Part shown: in pieces, positions 52,455 through 60,023 of the stretch | How positions within the stretch are numbered: position 1 is the first letter of the stretch | Layout of the letters: the number at the start of each line of letters is the position of its first letter | DNA from: VRUE01 sp963753245 | GTDB taxonomy: Bacteria > Actinomycetota > Thermoleophilia > Solirubrobacterales > 70-9 | Direction: 5' to 3' | Assembly: GCA_963753245.1 (NCBI GenBank) | Contig: CAVWBK010000002.1 | Coordinates: 744,001-808,000 of the forward strand | DNA length: 64,000 bases | Translations under genes and position numbers: made by a program | Notes under the pieces: generated by a model | Database searches by the model: none | The model's input: the letters and a program-made list of their open reading frames with translations, nothing else | What the model was told of the DNA's origin: nothing

Positions 52455-52704
52455 TTGCGCCCCGCACAGTATCGAGCCGGGCGCGGACCGCGGTTTCGTC
52501 GAGGCTGAGCTCCGAGACCACCGTGCCGTCGACCTCGACCACGGGAATCCTCTCGAGCATTCGGCGCAGGAGCAGACCGTCGCTCTCGATATCGATCTCG
52601 TGCAGATCGAAGCGATACCCCTCACCGCGCAGGGCAACGATCGCGGCGAGCGCCTGCTCGCAGAGGTGACAACCGGGCCGAGTGTAGAGGAGGAGGTCGG
52701 TCAC
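52426..52704 (-). CDS. Glutaredoxin-like (thioredoxin-fold) protein
   Basis: 92 residues from GTG 52704 overlapping the tsaD stop by four bases. 'LLLYTRPGCHLCEQALAAI' gives the CxxC redox site, and 'MLERIPVVEVDGTVVSEL' the cis-Pro and substrate-binding strand. This is the small DUF836/glutaredoxin-like group often found beside rex in actinobacteria. It overlaps the rex gene by 29 bp. It likely reduces disulfides in the cytoplasm; partners are unknown. Confidence 0.9.
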   Translation of the reverse strand: MTDLLLYTRPGCHLCEQALAAIVALRGEGYRFDLHEIDIESDGLLLRRMLERIPVVEVDGTVVSELSLDETAVRARLDTVRGANDRGDDRGA

Positions 52705-53708
52705 GCTGCCCTGGCGCGCGGGAAGGCGTCGAAGCCGAGGTAGTCCGGGTAGGGGATGCGCGGCGCAAAGCGGGCGGCAGAGCCGATCATCGCCGCGTTG
52801 TCGGTACAGAGCTCGATCGGGACCAGCTTCAGCTCGACCCCGCGTTGCTCACACAGTGCCGCGACGGCAGCCCGCAAGGGCCCGTTGGCGGCCACACCCC
52901 CGCCGAGCGCGACCGCGGCCCACTCGCCCTGCTTCAGTGCCCGCTCGAGCTTGGCGATCAGCTGGCCAACGGCGGCCGCCTGAAAACTCGCCGCGAGGTC
53001 GGCGCGACGCTCGAGGACCTGCTCTGGCCCGAGGTCTCGACAGAGGTAGACGAGGGCCGTCTTTAGACCACTGAAGCTGAAGTCAAGGCCCGGGTCGCGG
53101 CTCATCGCGACCGGCAGCTTGAATGCATTCGGGTCGCCCGCCTCGGCGAGGCGCTGCAACGCCGGTCCACCGGGGTAGCCGAGGCCGAGCATCCGCGCGA
53201 CCTTGTCGAAGGCCTCCCCGGCAGCGTCATCAAGCGTGCGGCCGAGGACCTCGTGGCCGGCGTGGTCACGGACCGCGGCAAGCATCGTGTGGCCGCCGCT
53301 GGCAACCAGGCAGAGGAAGGGCGGCTCAAGCGGCTGCGGAGCGAGGAAATTGGCGGCCACATGGCCCTGCAGGTGATCGACCGCGATCAGCGGCAGGCGG
53401 CGTGGCGCCGCGACCGCCTTCGCCGTGGCAACGCCGACCAAAAGCGCGCCGATCAGTCCCGGCCCCACGGTGACCGCGACCGCTTCGACATCCTCGAGTG
53501 AGGCACTCGCCTCGGCCAGAGCCGCGGCGATCACCGGCGTCGCCAGCTCGAGGTGACGACGAGAGGCGATCTCCGGCACGACACCGCCGAAGCGGGCGTG
53601 CACGGCGGCCTGGGAAGAGATCAGGTTGGCGAGGATATGCGGGCCATCGAGGAGCGCCGCACAGGTGTCATCGCAGGAGGTCTCGACAGCGAGGATCAAT
53701 CCAGCCAC
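52701..53708 (-). CDS. tsaD: tRNA N6-adenosine threonylcarbamoyltransferase
   Basis: 335 residues. The ASKHA-fold start 'LILAVETSCDDTCAALLDG', the peptidase-M22-like 'GGVVPEIASRRHLELATPVI', the metal-binding 'VDHLQGHVAANFLA' and 'LCLVASGGHTML' are all present, with 'LDDAAGEAFDKVARMLGLGY' and 'DPGLDFSFSGLKTALVYLCR' in the second half. It transfers threonylcarbamoyl to A37 of ANN-decoding tRNAs together with TsaB and TsaE, which are encoded just upstream. It overlaps rimI by 13 bp. Confidence 0.97.
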   Translation of the reverse strand: MAGLILAVETSCDDTCAALLDGPHILANLISSQAAVHARFGGVVPEIASRRHLELATPVIAAALAEASASLEDVEAVAVTVGPGLIGALLVGVATAKAVAAPRRLPLIAVDHLQGHVAANFLAPQPLEPPFLCLVASGGHTMLAAVRDHAGHEVLGRTLDDAAGEAFDKVARMLGLGYPGGPALQRLAEAGDPNAFKLPVAMSRDPGLDFSFSGLKTALVYLCRDLGPEQVLERRADLAASFQAAAVGQLIAKLERALKQGEWAAVALGGGVAANGPLRAAVAALCEQRGVELKLVPIELCTDNAAMIGSAARFAPRIPYPDYLGFDAFPRARAA

Positions 53709-54172
53709 ATGATCAGCGCGTCCTCGCCGTTGTCTTGGTAATACCGGGGGCGGACGCCGGCGGAGCGAAAGCCCAGGCCTTCATACATCGTGATCGCGTC
53801 GCGGTTGGAGACGCGCACCTCGAGTGTGATCGGCAGCTCAGCGCCGTTGCCGGTCTCCTCGAAGAGCTGGCCGATCAGGCGGCTGGCGACGCCGATCCGG
53901 CGCCGGTCGGGGGAAACCGCGACGTTCATCAGATGCCAGACCTGCTCATAGCGGCAACAGACCAGATAGCCGAGCAGCTCATCATCGAGGGTCGCCGCCA
54001 GGCACACCCCCGAAGGCTTGGAGAGCTCGAGCACGAACATCGCCAAAGACCACGGAGCCGGAAAGGAGCGACGCTCGATCGCGATCACCGAGGGTAGATC
54101 GCTGTAGGTAAGCCGGCGCACCGCGGGGAGCGGCGCCGCTTTACTCGGATCTCTGGGGATTGTCTCGCTCAT
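53696..54172 (-). CDS. rimI: Ribosomal-protein-alanine N-acetyltransferase RimI-like
   Basis: 158 residues. GNAT fold with 'SDLPSVIAIERRSFPAPWSL', the central 'VWHLMNVAVSPDRRRIGVAS' acetyl-CoA loop and 'LEVRVSNRDAITMYEGLGFR'. It is placed between tsaB and tsaD and overlaps both, the conserved context of rimI in bacteria. It acetylates the N-terminus of ribosomal protein S18 in Escherichia coli; targets here are inferred. Confidence 0.93.
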   Translation of the reverse strand: MSETIPRDPSKAAPLPAVRRLTYSDLPSVIAIERRSFPAPWSLAMFVLELSKPSGVCLAATLDDELLGYLVCCRYEQVWHLMNVAVSPDRRRIGVASRLIGQLFEETGNGAELPITLEVRVSNRDAITMYEGLGFRSAGVRPRYYQDNGEDALIMWLD

Positions 54173-54893
54173 GCCAGCGCTCCGCGTCGGGTGGCCTCAG
54201 ATAGATCGGGTCGAGCCGCTCCTCACCGCGTCCCTCCGCGGCGAGGCCGCAAACGTGGCGGGCGGCCACCCGGTGGATGGCTTCACCGTCCACCAACTCG
54301 GCACCGCAACTAGCCAGCTCATCACGAAATCGTAGCGCCCCCGATCCGACCGCCAGCGGCAGCTGCTCGAGCTCGTCCAGGCGCCGGATGAGATCGGTCG
54401 GGCCCCCCACCCAGGGCTCCCAGATCCGCTCCCCAGAAGGCGCGTAGAGAGCCGCAAATAGCTCGCCGCGGCGGGCGTCGATGGTGGCCAGCAGCGGACG
54501 CGAGGTCGCCGGTTTGTGAGCGCCCAAGCCGCGGGCCAAGGCATCGAGACTGCAGACCCCGTACAGGGCCAGGTCCAGGGTCGCGCCGAGGGCCCGGGCG
54601 GTGGCGACTCCGACCCGCAGCCCGGTGAAGGATCCGGGCCCGATGCCGACCGCTATCCCCCCCACCTCAGACCAGCCTCCGGCGAGGCCGACCGCGGCCT
54701 CGAGCTCCGCGAGCAGCCTCGTCGTGTGTCCGGGGCTACCGTCCTCTGAGAGCCCGAGCAGCGACTCATAGAGGACCTCGCCGTCACGCTCGACGCAGAC
54801 GGCGGTGTCCTGCGTCGCGGTGTCGAACCCGAGCAGGGTCAGACTAGGCCGGGACCTTGAAGATGAAGGTCCCGACCTTCTTGCCTTCCACAA
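54141..54893 (-). CDS. tsaB: tRNA threonylcarbamoyladenosine biosynthesis protein TsaB
   Basis: Up to 250 residues. 'LTLLGFDTATQDTAVCVERD' is the ASKHA start and 'VGGIAVGIGPGSFTGLRVGV' the TsaB signature. The start is unsure: the only in-frame ATG is at 54893, which overlaps the upstream secreted-protein gene by 50 bp and adds a Ser/Arg-rich leader, while the family start matches CTG at 54842. TsaB dimerises with TsaD and has no catalytic activity of its own. It ends inside rimI. Confidence 0.93.
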   Translation of the reverse strand: MWKARRSGPSSSRSRPSLTLLGFDTATQDTAVCVERDGEVLYESLLGLSEDGSPGHTTRLLAELEAAVGLAGGWSEVGGIAVGIGPGSFTGLRVGVATARALGATLDLALYGVCSLDALARGLGAHKPATSRPLLATIDARRGELFAALYAPSGERIWEPWVGGPTDLIRRLDELEQLPLAVGSGALRFRDELASCGAELVDGEAIHRVAARHVCGLAAEGRGEERLDPIYLRPPDAERWHERDNPQRSE

Positions 54894-55218
54894 ACCAGCT
54901 GACCCGGTGGCGGCCGGCGATGTTCGACGTGATCTTGTTCACATAGAGCGTTCCCCGCACGGCTTCTTCGCGCGGAGCACAGAGGTGTTTGCCTTCCGGG
55001 AAACTGACGCAGACGGTGTAGAAGACTGTCGCCTTGTTGCTCTTGAAGAAGGCGCCCTTTTTGCGGCTCTTCTGGCAGACATGCGAGGGTTTCGCGTTCT
55101 GGGAAACCCCGCAGGCGACGTAGTGACTGTACGCGCCAGCACTCGCCGAAGCAGGCGCAAGGCCGACCAGCAGCCCCGCAACCGACAGCGTCGCCGCCAG
55201 CGTCTTCAGTCCCTTCAT
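54844..55218 (-). CDS. Small secreted Cys-containing protein
   Basis: 124 residues from ATG 55218. A textbook signal peptide (MKGLKTLAATLSVAGLLVGL to ASASAG) and a mature domain of about 95 residues with four cysteines (VACGVSQNAKPSHVCQ, YTVCVSFPEGKHLC) that could form two disulfides. It ends 'SWFVEGKKVGTFIFKVPA'. It interrupts the otherwise housekeeping tsaE-tsaB order. Family unknown; similar short exported proteins are common in Solirubrobacterales. Confidence 0.78.
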   Translation of the reverse strand: MKGLKTLAATLSVAGLLVGLAPASASAGAYSHYVACGVSQNAKPSHVCQKSRKKGAFFKSNKATVFYTVCVSFPEGKHLCAPREEAVRGTLYVNKITSNIAGRHRVSWFVEGKKVGTFIFKVPA

Positions 55219-55284
55219 CGGGGTCCTCCTCCTTTGCTCTGATTGCCTGCGCGATGCTACACCGCCGCCTGCATTTGAACACGC

Positions 55285-55725
55285 TCATTTGCGGGGGGAT
55301 GCGGCGACCAGCTCAATTTTCCTCGCGTCCCCTCCGGCATGGGCGAGCCCGACCTCCAAGGTCGCCCGCTGAAAGAGTCCGGCCCCGGCCTCCGGCCACT
55401 CGATGAAGGCAATCGAATCCTCGCCCAAATAGTCCTCGAGGAGGGCCGGGTCCTCGCCACCCAGGCCGGCCAGTCGGTAGAGGTCTAGATGAGAGATCCA
55501 GATCTCGGAGCCGCGGTAGCGCTGTCCGATCGTGAAGGTCGGTGAGGTGACCGGCTCCTCGACCCCCAGGGCGCGACAGGCACCGCGGATCAGGGTGGTC
55601 TTGCCCACACCGACCTCACCGCGGACGAGGACCAGGGAGCCCGGCCCAAGCTCGGCTGCGATCTGCGCGCCCAGCGCTTCGGTCTGCGCGGCGTCGGATG
55701 TCGCGAGGCGCTGGGGTTCAGCCAA
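55285..55725 (-). CDS. tsaE: tRNA threonylcarbamoyladenosine biosynthesis ATPase TsaE
   Basis: 146 residues from TTG 55725, the only start that gives normal TsaE length; the longer frame upstream is the opposite reading of the uracil-DNA glycosylase gene. Walker A 'VRGEVGVGKTTLIRGACRAL', 'EPVTSPTFTIGQRYRG' and 'ISHLDLYRL' are diagnostic, and 'IAFIEWPEAG' is the Walker B-like strand. It energises the TsaB-TsaD complex. The start overlaps the end of the glycosylase gene by 8 bp. Confidence 0.93.
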   Translation of the reverse strand: MAEPQRLATSDAAQTEALGAQIAAELGPGSLVLVRGEVGVGKTTLIRGACRALGVEEPVTSPTFTIGQRYRGSEIWISHLDLYRLAGLGGEDPALLEDYLGEDSIAFIEWPEAGAGLFQRATLEVGLAHAGGDARKIELVAASPRK

Positions 55726-56401
55726 AGAAATCGAGCTGGTCGGCGGCGGGTGCGGAGGGGGAGGTTTCCTGGGGCTCTTCGATCTCCTCCTCGGCGGCGG
55801 CGACGGCGCTGGGCCCGGCCTGCTCAAGCAGCTCCGGCAGCCGCGCGAAGTCGGCGCGCAGAGTCTCCTTGACCGCGGGAGTGCGCAGCGCCGCGGCGGG
55901 ATGAAATAGGGGCAGCAAAAAGACACTGCGCTCGCCGAGCTCGCGCAGCTGGGGAGTGCCGCGCACCTTCGTGATCCCGGTCTGGTTACCGCTCAGCAGC
56001 TTGGTTGCGAAGTTGCCGAGCGTGCAAACGACCTTCGGCTCGATCAGCCTCACCTGTTCGAGGAGGTAGGGGCGACAGGCCTCAATCTCCTGCGGCTGGG
56101 GGTCGCGGTTGCCCGGTGGGCGCGACTTCAGCACGTTGGCGATGAAGACGTCCTCGCGCTCAAGTCCGATGCCGGCGAGCATTTGGTTGAGGAGCTGACC
56201 GGCACGACCGACGAACGGCAGGCCCTGACGATCCTCTTCGGCGCCCGGAGCCTCGCCGACGAACATCAGCTCAGCATCGGCGTTGCCGGCCCCAAAAACC
56301 GCCTTGGTGCGAGTCTCATGCAGCGGACATCTGGTGCAGACCTTGACCTCCTCAAAGAGCTCGACCAGCGCGATACGGCGCTCCTCGGCGCTCGCGCTCA
56401 C
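55718..56401 (-). CDS. Family 4 uracil-DNA glycosylase with C-terminal clamp-binding-like motif
   Basis: 227 residues from GTG 56401. The Fe-S region starts 'VCTRCPLHETRTKAVFGAG' and includes later Cys residues (EACRPYLL, VVCTLGNFA). The active site motifs are 'GEAPGAEEDRQGLPFVGRAG' and 'LPLFHPAAALR'. This enzyme removes uracil from DNA. After the fold an acidic, Pro/Ala-rich tail of about 35 residues ends QLDFFG, like a sliding-clamp-binding pentapeptide (QL-D/S-LF). It overlaps FmdB upstream and tsaE downstream. Confidence 0.93.
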   Translation of the reverse strand: MSASAEERRIALVELFEEVKVCTRCPLHETRTKAVFGAGNADAELMFVGEAPGAEEDRQGLPFVGRAGQLLNQMLAGIGLEREDVFIANVLKSRPPGNRDPQPQEIEACRPYLLEQVRLIEPKVVCTLGNFATKLLSGNQTGITKVRGTPQLRELGERSVFLLPLFHPAAALRTPAVKETLRADFARLPELLEQAGPSAVAAAEEEIEEPQETSPSAPAADQLDFFG

Positions 56402-56658
56402 GGCTGTTCCCCGCGAGCGCGTTTGGCCCGGTCTCGACTGAGCCGCTCCTGATGGCCGGCTTCGCGCTCGCCGCGCCGCGATTCATCAGAACGCACCGCG
56501 GGGCCGCGCGGCTGGCGCCCGGCCGGTGAGACCCGTGCGAAGCGGCGCTTGACCCCGGTCGAGCCGCATTCTGGACAGGCGGGCAGGGCGTCCCCAGCCG
56601 CGAGGAGCTCGTCAAAGCGCCACCCGCAGTCCTCGCACTCGAATTCGTGAATCGGCAT
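56398..56658 (-). CDS. FmdB-family zinc-ribbon regulatory protein
   Basis: 86 residues from ATG 56658 (MPIHEFECEDCGWRFDELLA); the frame is open upstream but the ATG fits the family. Two CxxC pairs (CEDCG, CPECG) form the zinc ribbon, and a basic, Arg-rich tail follows. FmdB-type proteins are thought to be regulators, but their function is poorly known. It heads the leftward UDG-tsaEB-rimI-tsaD cluster and overlaps the glycosylase start by four bases. Confidence 0.85.
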   Translation of the reverse strand: MPIHEFECEDCGWRFDELLAAGDALPACPECGSTGVKRRFARVSPAGRQPRGPAVRSDESRRGEREAGHQERLSRDRAKRARGEQP

Positions 56659-56850
56659 CAGCCGCGAATGCTGGTTCCAATGCTCACCCCCGCATCCCAG
56701 CAGCCTTTGGGCGGGGATGCAATCCGCGCAGCCAAATTCCCTCGGCTCCGGCACCGAGCCGGGGTCAATCGGCCCGCCTCAACCAGTCAGGAGCAATGTC
56801 CCCAGCGGGCCTGGGACCGGCGGCCACGATCGACGCCGCTATCACCTGCC

Positions 56851-56856
56851 TATAAT
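56851..56856 (+). promoter_or_regulatory. -10 box of the panCDB operon
   Basis: Perfect TATAAT at 56851-56856, 12 bp before the GTG start at 56869. No good -35 was seen. The spacing implies a very short 5' leader. Confidence 0.5.
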
Positions 56857-56868
56857 TGAGGCTCGGCC

Positions 56869-57798
56869 GTGACCCCCAAGGGCATGGACCAAATGAACCT
56901 CTCACCGAGTCAGACCGATCACTCGCCGGCATCGAGCGCGCACTTCCTCCGCGCCCCGGCCGAGCTGCGCTCCGAGCTTGCACCTCACCGTGCCGCGGGG
57001 CGCTCGATCGGGCTGGTCCCGACGATGGGCTCTCTGCACGAGGGTCACATCTCGCTGCTGCGCGCCGCCCGGCGCGAGTGCGAGATCGTCGTCATGAGCC
57101 TTTTTGTCAACCCGTCTCAGTTCGGCCCCGAGGAGGACCTTGAGCGCTACCCCCGCGACGAGGATCATGACGCGCGTCTGGCGAGCGAAGCCGGAGTCGA
57201 TTTAATCTACGCGCCGCCACTCGCCACGGTCTACCCCGAGAACTTCAGCACCAGCGTCGATGTGGCAGGACTGACCGAGGTGCTCGATGGTGATCCGGCC
57301 AGCCGCGGCCCGCAGCACTTTCGCGGCGTAACGACGATCGTCGCCAAGCTCTTCAACACGGTCCAACCCGAGGTCGCCTACTTCGGCCGCAAGGACGCCC
57401 AGCAGCTCGCCGTTATCCGCCGTATGGTGCGCGATCTCGACATTCCGGTGCGGATTGAGGGTTTGCCGACCGTGCGCGAGGAGGACGGCCTGGCGATGAG
57501 CTCCCGCAACGCCTACCTAAACGACGAGGAGCGCGAGCGCGCCGTGGCGCTCTCAAGGGCGCTGCAGGCCGCCGTGGCCGCGGCTCAAGCGGAGTCTCTG
57601 GCGGCCGGGGTCGAGGTCGCCCGCGCCGAGCTGGCCGCCGCCGGGATCGAGCCGGAGTATCTGCAGGCCTGCGACCCCGAGGATCTGACACCTGTCGCGG
57701 CGTTCGATGGCCGGCCCGTCCTGCTCGCCCTCGCCGCCCGAGTCGGAGAAGCGCGCCTGATCGACAACGTCTTGATCAAACCACGAACCGAAGCTTGA
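56869..57798 (+). CDS. panC: Pantothenate synthetase
   Basis: Up to 309 residues from GTG 56869; ATG 56884 or 56893 are alternative starts. The nucleotidyl-transferase core shows the HIGH-like motif 'GLVPTMGSLHEGHISLLRAA', 'LFVNPSQFGPEEDLERYPRD', 'GVTTIVAKLFNTVQPEVAYF' and 'EEDGLAMSSRNAYLNDEERE'. It condenses pantoate and beta-alanine with ATP. First gene of a panC-panD-panB operon with spacings of 28 bp and a one-base overlap. All three steps of pantothenate synthesis, except ketopantoate reduction, are encoded here. Confidence 0.97.
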   Translation: MTPKGMDQMNLSPSQTDHSPASSAHFLRAPAELRSELAPHRAAGRSIGLVPTMGSLHEGHISLLRAARRECEIVVMSLFVNPSQFGPEEDLERYPRDEDHDARLASEAGVDLIYAPPLATVYPENFSTSVDVAGLTEVLDGDPASRGPQHFRGVTTIVAKLFNTVQPEVAYFGRKDAQQLAVIRRMVRDLDIPVRIEGLPTVREEDGLAMSSRNAYLNDEERERAVALSRALQAAVAAAQAESLAAGVEVARAELAAAGIEPEYLQACDPEDLTPVAAFDGRPVLLALAARVGEARLIDNVLIKPRTEA

Positions 57799-57826
57799 TA
57801 GGCAGATAGGAGCGAGAAGGGGAGCC

Positions 57827-58219
57827 ATGCAACGACAGATGCTTAAGTCAAAGATTCATCGGGCGACGGTCACCGACTGCGACGTCGACTACATCGGCAG
57901 CATCACGGTCGACACCGAGCTGATGGCGAGCGCCGATCTGCTCACCAACGAGCAGGTCCATGTCTGGGACATCGACAACGGTGCTCGTTTCGTCACCTAT
58001 GTGATCGACGGCGGGGCTGGCTCTGGAACGATGCAGGTCAACGGCGCCGCCGCTCACCTGACCCGGCCCGGCCACAAGATCATCGTCGCCTCCTTTGGTG
58101 CCTATGAGGAGAGCGATCTGCAGCGCTACTCGCCCCTCGTCGTCCATGTCGATGACGCCAATCGCGCCGTCGCGGTCGACAGCCATCCTGAGGTGCTGCT
58201 CTCCGTGGAGGTCCACTGA
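57827..58219 (+). CDS. panD: Aspartate 1-decarboxylase (pyruvoyl-dependent)
   Basis: 130 residues. The self-cleavage site is Gly24-Ser25 in 'DCDVDYIGSITVDTELM', where Ser25 becomes the pyruvoyl group. Later blocks 'EQVHVWDIDNGARFVTYVI' and 'VNGAAAHLTRPGHKIIVASF' are standard. It makes beta-alanine from aspartate for PanC. A GGAG box at 57809-57820 precedes the ATG. Its stop shares one base with panB. Confidence 0.97.
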   Translation: MQRQMLKSKIHRATVTDCDVDYIGSITVDTELMASADLLTNEQVHVWDIDNGARFVTYVIDGGAGSGTMQVNGAAAHLTRPGHKIIVASFGAYEESDLQRYSPLVVHVDDANRAVAVDSHPEVLLSVEVH

Positions 58220-59118
58220 TGAGCGAGCGAGCGCCGATCACGCTGCCACGGCTCGCCGAGATGAAGGCGTCGGACGAGCCGATCGTCATGGTGACCGCCT
58301 ATGACTTTCCCTCGGCCAAGGTCGCCGAGGAGGCGGGTGTCGACATCGTCCTCGTCGGCGACACGGCGGCGATGGTCGTGCTCGGCTACCCCGGCACCGA
58401 GCCTGTTTCGATGGATGAGATGGTGATGCTCGGTAAAGCCGTCCGCCGCGGTCTGCACAGCGCCCTGATGGTCGGCGATATGCCGATGGGTAGCTATGAG
58501 GCGAGCAACGAGCTCGCCGTGCAAAGCGCCCAGCGGCTGGTCAAGGAGACCGGCTGTCAGGTCGTCAAGCTCGAGGCGGGGGGAACCTCGGTCGAGCGTG
58601 CCCGAGCGATCATTCGATCGGGTATTCCGGTGATCGGCCACGTTGGGTTGACCCCCCAGACCGCTACGGCGCTCGGCGGTTACAAGACCCAGGGCAAGAC
58701 CGCCGAGGGGGCGATCAAATTGTTTGAGGATGCCCTTGCCCTGCAGTCGGTCGGCTGTTTTGCGATCGTCATCGAGGCGGTCCCGGCGGCTGTGACCGAG
58801 GCGATCGTCGAGAAGCTCGAGATCCCGACGATCGGGATCGGCGCCGGCCCGGCGCCCGCGGGTCAGGTGCTCGTCTACCACGACCTCCTAGGGATAACCA
58901 CCGGGCGCACGGCGAAATTCGTCAAGCGCTACGCGGAGATCCACAGCGCGATGGTCGACGGTGTGCGCCGCTACACCGAGGAGGTTCGCTCGCGCCACTT
59001 TCCCGAACCCGATCACGTCTACGGGATCGAACCGGCGCAGCTCGATGCGCTTCGCCGCTATCTCGACCAGGAGAGCCTCACCTCCCAGAAGGCGTGGGAC
59101 TGGGAGCCACTTCCGTAG
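58219..59118 (+). CDS. panB: 3-methyl-2-oxobutanoate hydroxymethyltransferase
   Basis: 299 residues. TIM-barrel enzyme with 'MVTAYDFPSAKVAEEAGVDI', the Mg2+/substrate region 'ILVGDTAAMVVLGYPGTEPV'-type (here 'VLVGDTAAMVVLGY'), 'GDMPMGSYEASNELAVQSA' and 'IPVIGHVGLTPQTATALGGY'. It forms ketopantoate from 2-oxoisovalerate and methylene-tetrahydrofolate. Last gene of the pan operon, closed by the hairpin at 59132-59177. Confidence 0.97.
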   Translation: MSERAPITLPRLAEMKASDEPIVMVTAYDFPSAKVAEEAGVDIVLVGDTAAMVVLGYPGTEPVSMDEMVMLGKAVRRGLHSALMVGDMPMGSYEASNELAVQSAQRLVKETGCQVVKLEAGGTSVERARAIIRSGIPVIGHVGLTPQTATALGGYKTQGKTAEGAIKLFEDALALQSVGCFAIVIEAVPAAVTEAIVEKLEIPTIGIGAGPAPAGQVLVYHDLLGITTGRTAKFVKRYAEIHSAMVDGVRRYTEEVRSRHFPEPDHVYGIEPAQLDALRRYLDQESLTSQKAWDWEPLP

Positions 59119-59131
59119 GGGTACGCAGGGC

Positions 59132-59177
59132 GAGCGAGCCTCAGGTCCTCACCCGGTAGACGACCTGAGGCTCGCTC
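59132..59177. terminator. Long hairpin terminator shared by convergent genes
   Basis: Perfect 16-bp inverted repeat GAGCGAGCCTCAGGTC (59132-59147) / GACCTGAGGCTCGCTC (59162-59177), 14-nt loop, TTT after the right arm. Most of it lies inside the last codons of the adenylyl cyclase gene. Confidence 0.8.
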
Positions 59178-60022
59178 TTTCCCTTCAAGGTGAGTTCATT
59201 GCGAGTGCCGGTCGGTTCGGCAAGGCCATCAGCGACCCGATCGGAGAGCACGATCTCGCCGCCCGCGGCCTGGCCCTGCAGCCGTGAGGCGGTGTTGACC
59301 ACGTCGCCAACCGCGGTGAAGTCATAGAGAGCGCGTTCACCGATGTTGCCGACGAAAGCCTCCCCCACGTCCATCCCGATCCCCATCTCCAGGAACGGCC
59401 CATCGCCCGTTCCATAGCCGACAGATCGCAGCAGGGCACGACCGTGCTCAAGCATCACCGAAGGCACCTCGACACGCCCCACACGGCGCTGCACATCCGG
59501 CAGATAGAGCGCCATCACCTCGTCGCCGATCAGCTTGTCGATGATCGCATCGGGGAACAGAACGTCCTCGGCGCAGCGATAGAAGCGACGCAGCAGGGCG
59601 CTGACCTGCTCTGGGTCCGCCGTCTCGCTATGCGCCGTGAAGCCGCGGATGTCGGCGAACAGGACCCCGGTGTACATCTTCATCCCTCCCGGCGGCGAGG
59701 TCTCAACGCAGGTCGCGCAGATCGTTGGGTTCTTGCGCGAGGGCCGGTAGCCGAACAGGCGAACGAGGAAGCGCCCGGGGCCCGCGAAGGGGGCGCCGCA
59801 GCGGCCGCAGCGGGGGCTGCTGGGAAGCGAGCGCCAGACCCGGTGAAGGGCCCGCGGCATCAGACCATCACCCATCTGGAACACGATCGCCCAGTCCTCG
59901 GAGGAGAGCGCCTCGCCCTTCCCGCGCCCCGCCTTCTTGCGCAGGCTGCGCAGCGCGAAGCGCTGCCAGAGCGCGAGCCTGTCTCGCTCCGAGGCTTTCT
60001 CCTCTTCCATCTCGGTGCTCAT
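59141..60022 (-). CDS. Class III adenylyl/guanylyl cyclase with N-terminal zinc-ribbon-like part
   Basis: 293 residues. The cyclase domain (about 115-290) keeps the metal Asp in 'GVLFADIRGFTAHSETADPE', the purine-specifying Lys and second metal Asp in 'IIDKLIGDEVMALYLPD', and the transition-state Asn/Arg in 'AVGDVVNTASRLQGQ'. Lys and Asp at the specificity positions suggest ATP as substrate. The N-terminal region has 'CGRCGAPFAGPGRF' and 'TICATCVETSPPGG', a possible four-Cys zinc site. No membrane helix is seen. It follows the acyltransferase gene by one base. Confidence 0.92.
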   Translation of the reverse strand: MSTEMEEEKASERDRLALWQRFALRSLRKKAGRGKGEALSSEDWAIVFQMGDGLMPRALHRVWRSLPSSPRCGRCGAPFAGPGRFLVRLFGYRPSRKNPTICATCVETSPPGGMKMYTGVLFADIRGFTAHSETADPEQVSALLRRFYRCAEDVLFPDAIIDKLIGDEVMALYLPDVQRRVGRVEVPSVMLEHGRALLRSVGYGTGDGPFLEMGIGMDVGEAFVGNIGERALYDFTAVGDVVNTASRLQGQAAGGEIVLSDRVADGLAEPTGTRNELTLKGKSEPQVVYRVRT

Positions 60023-60023
60023 C

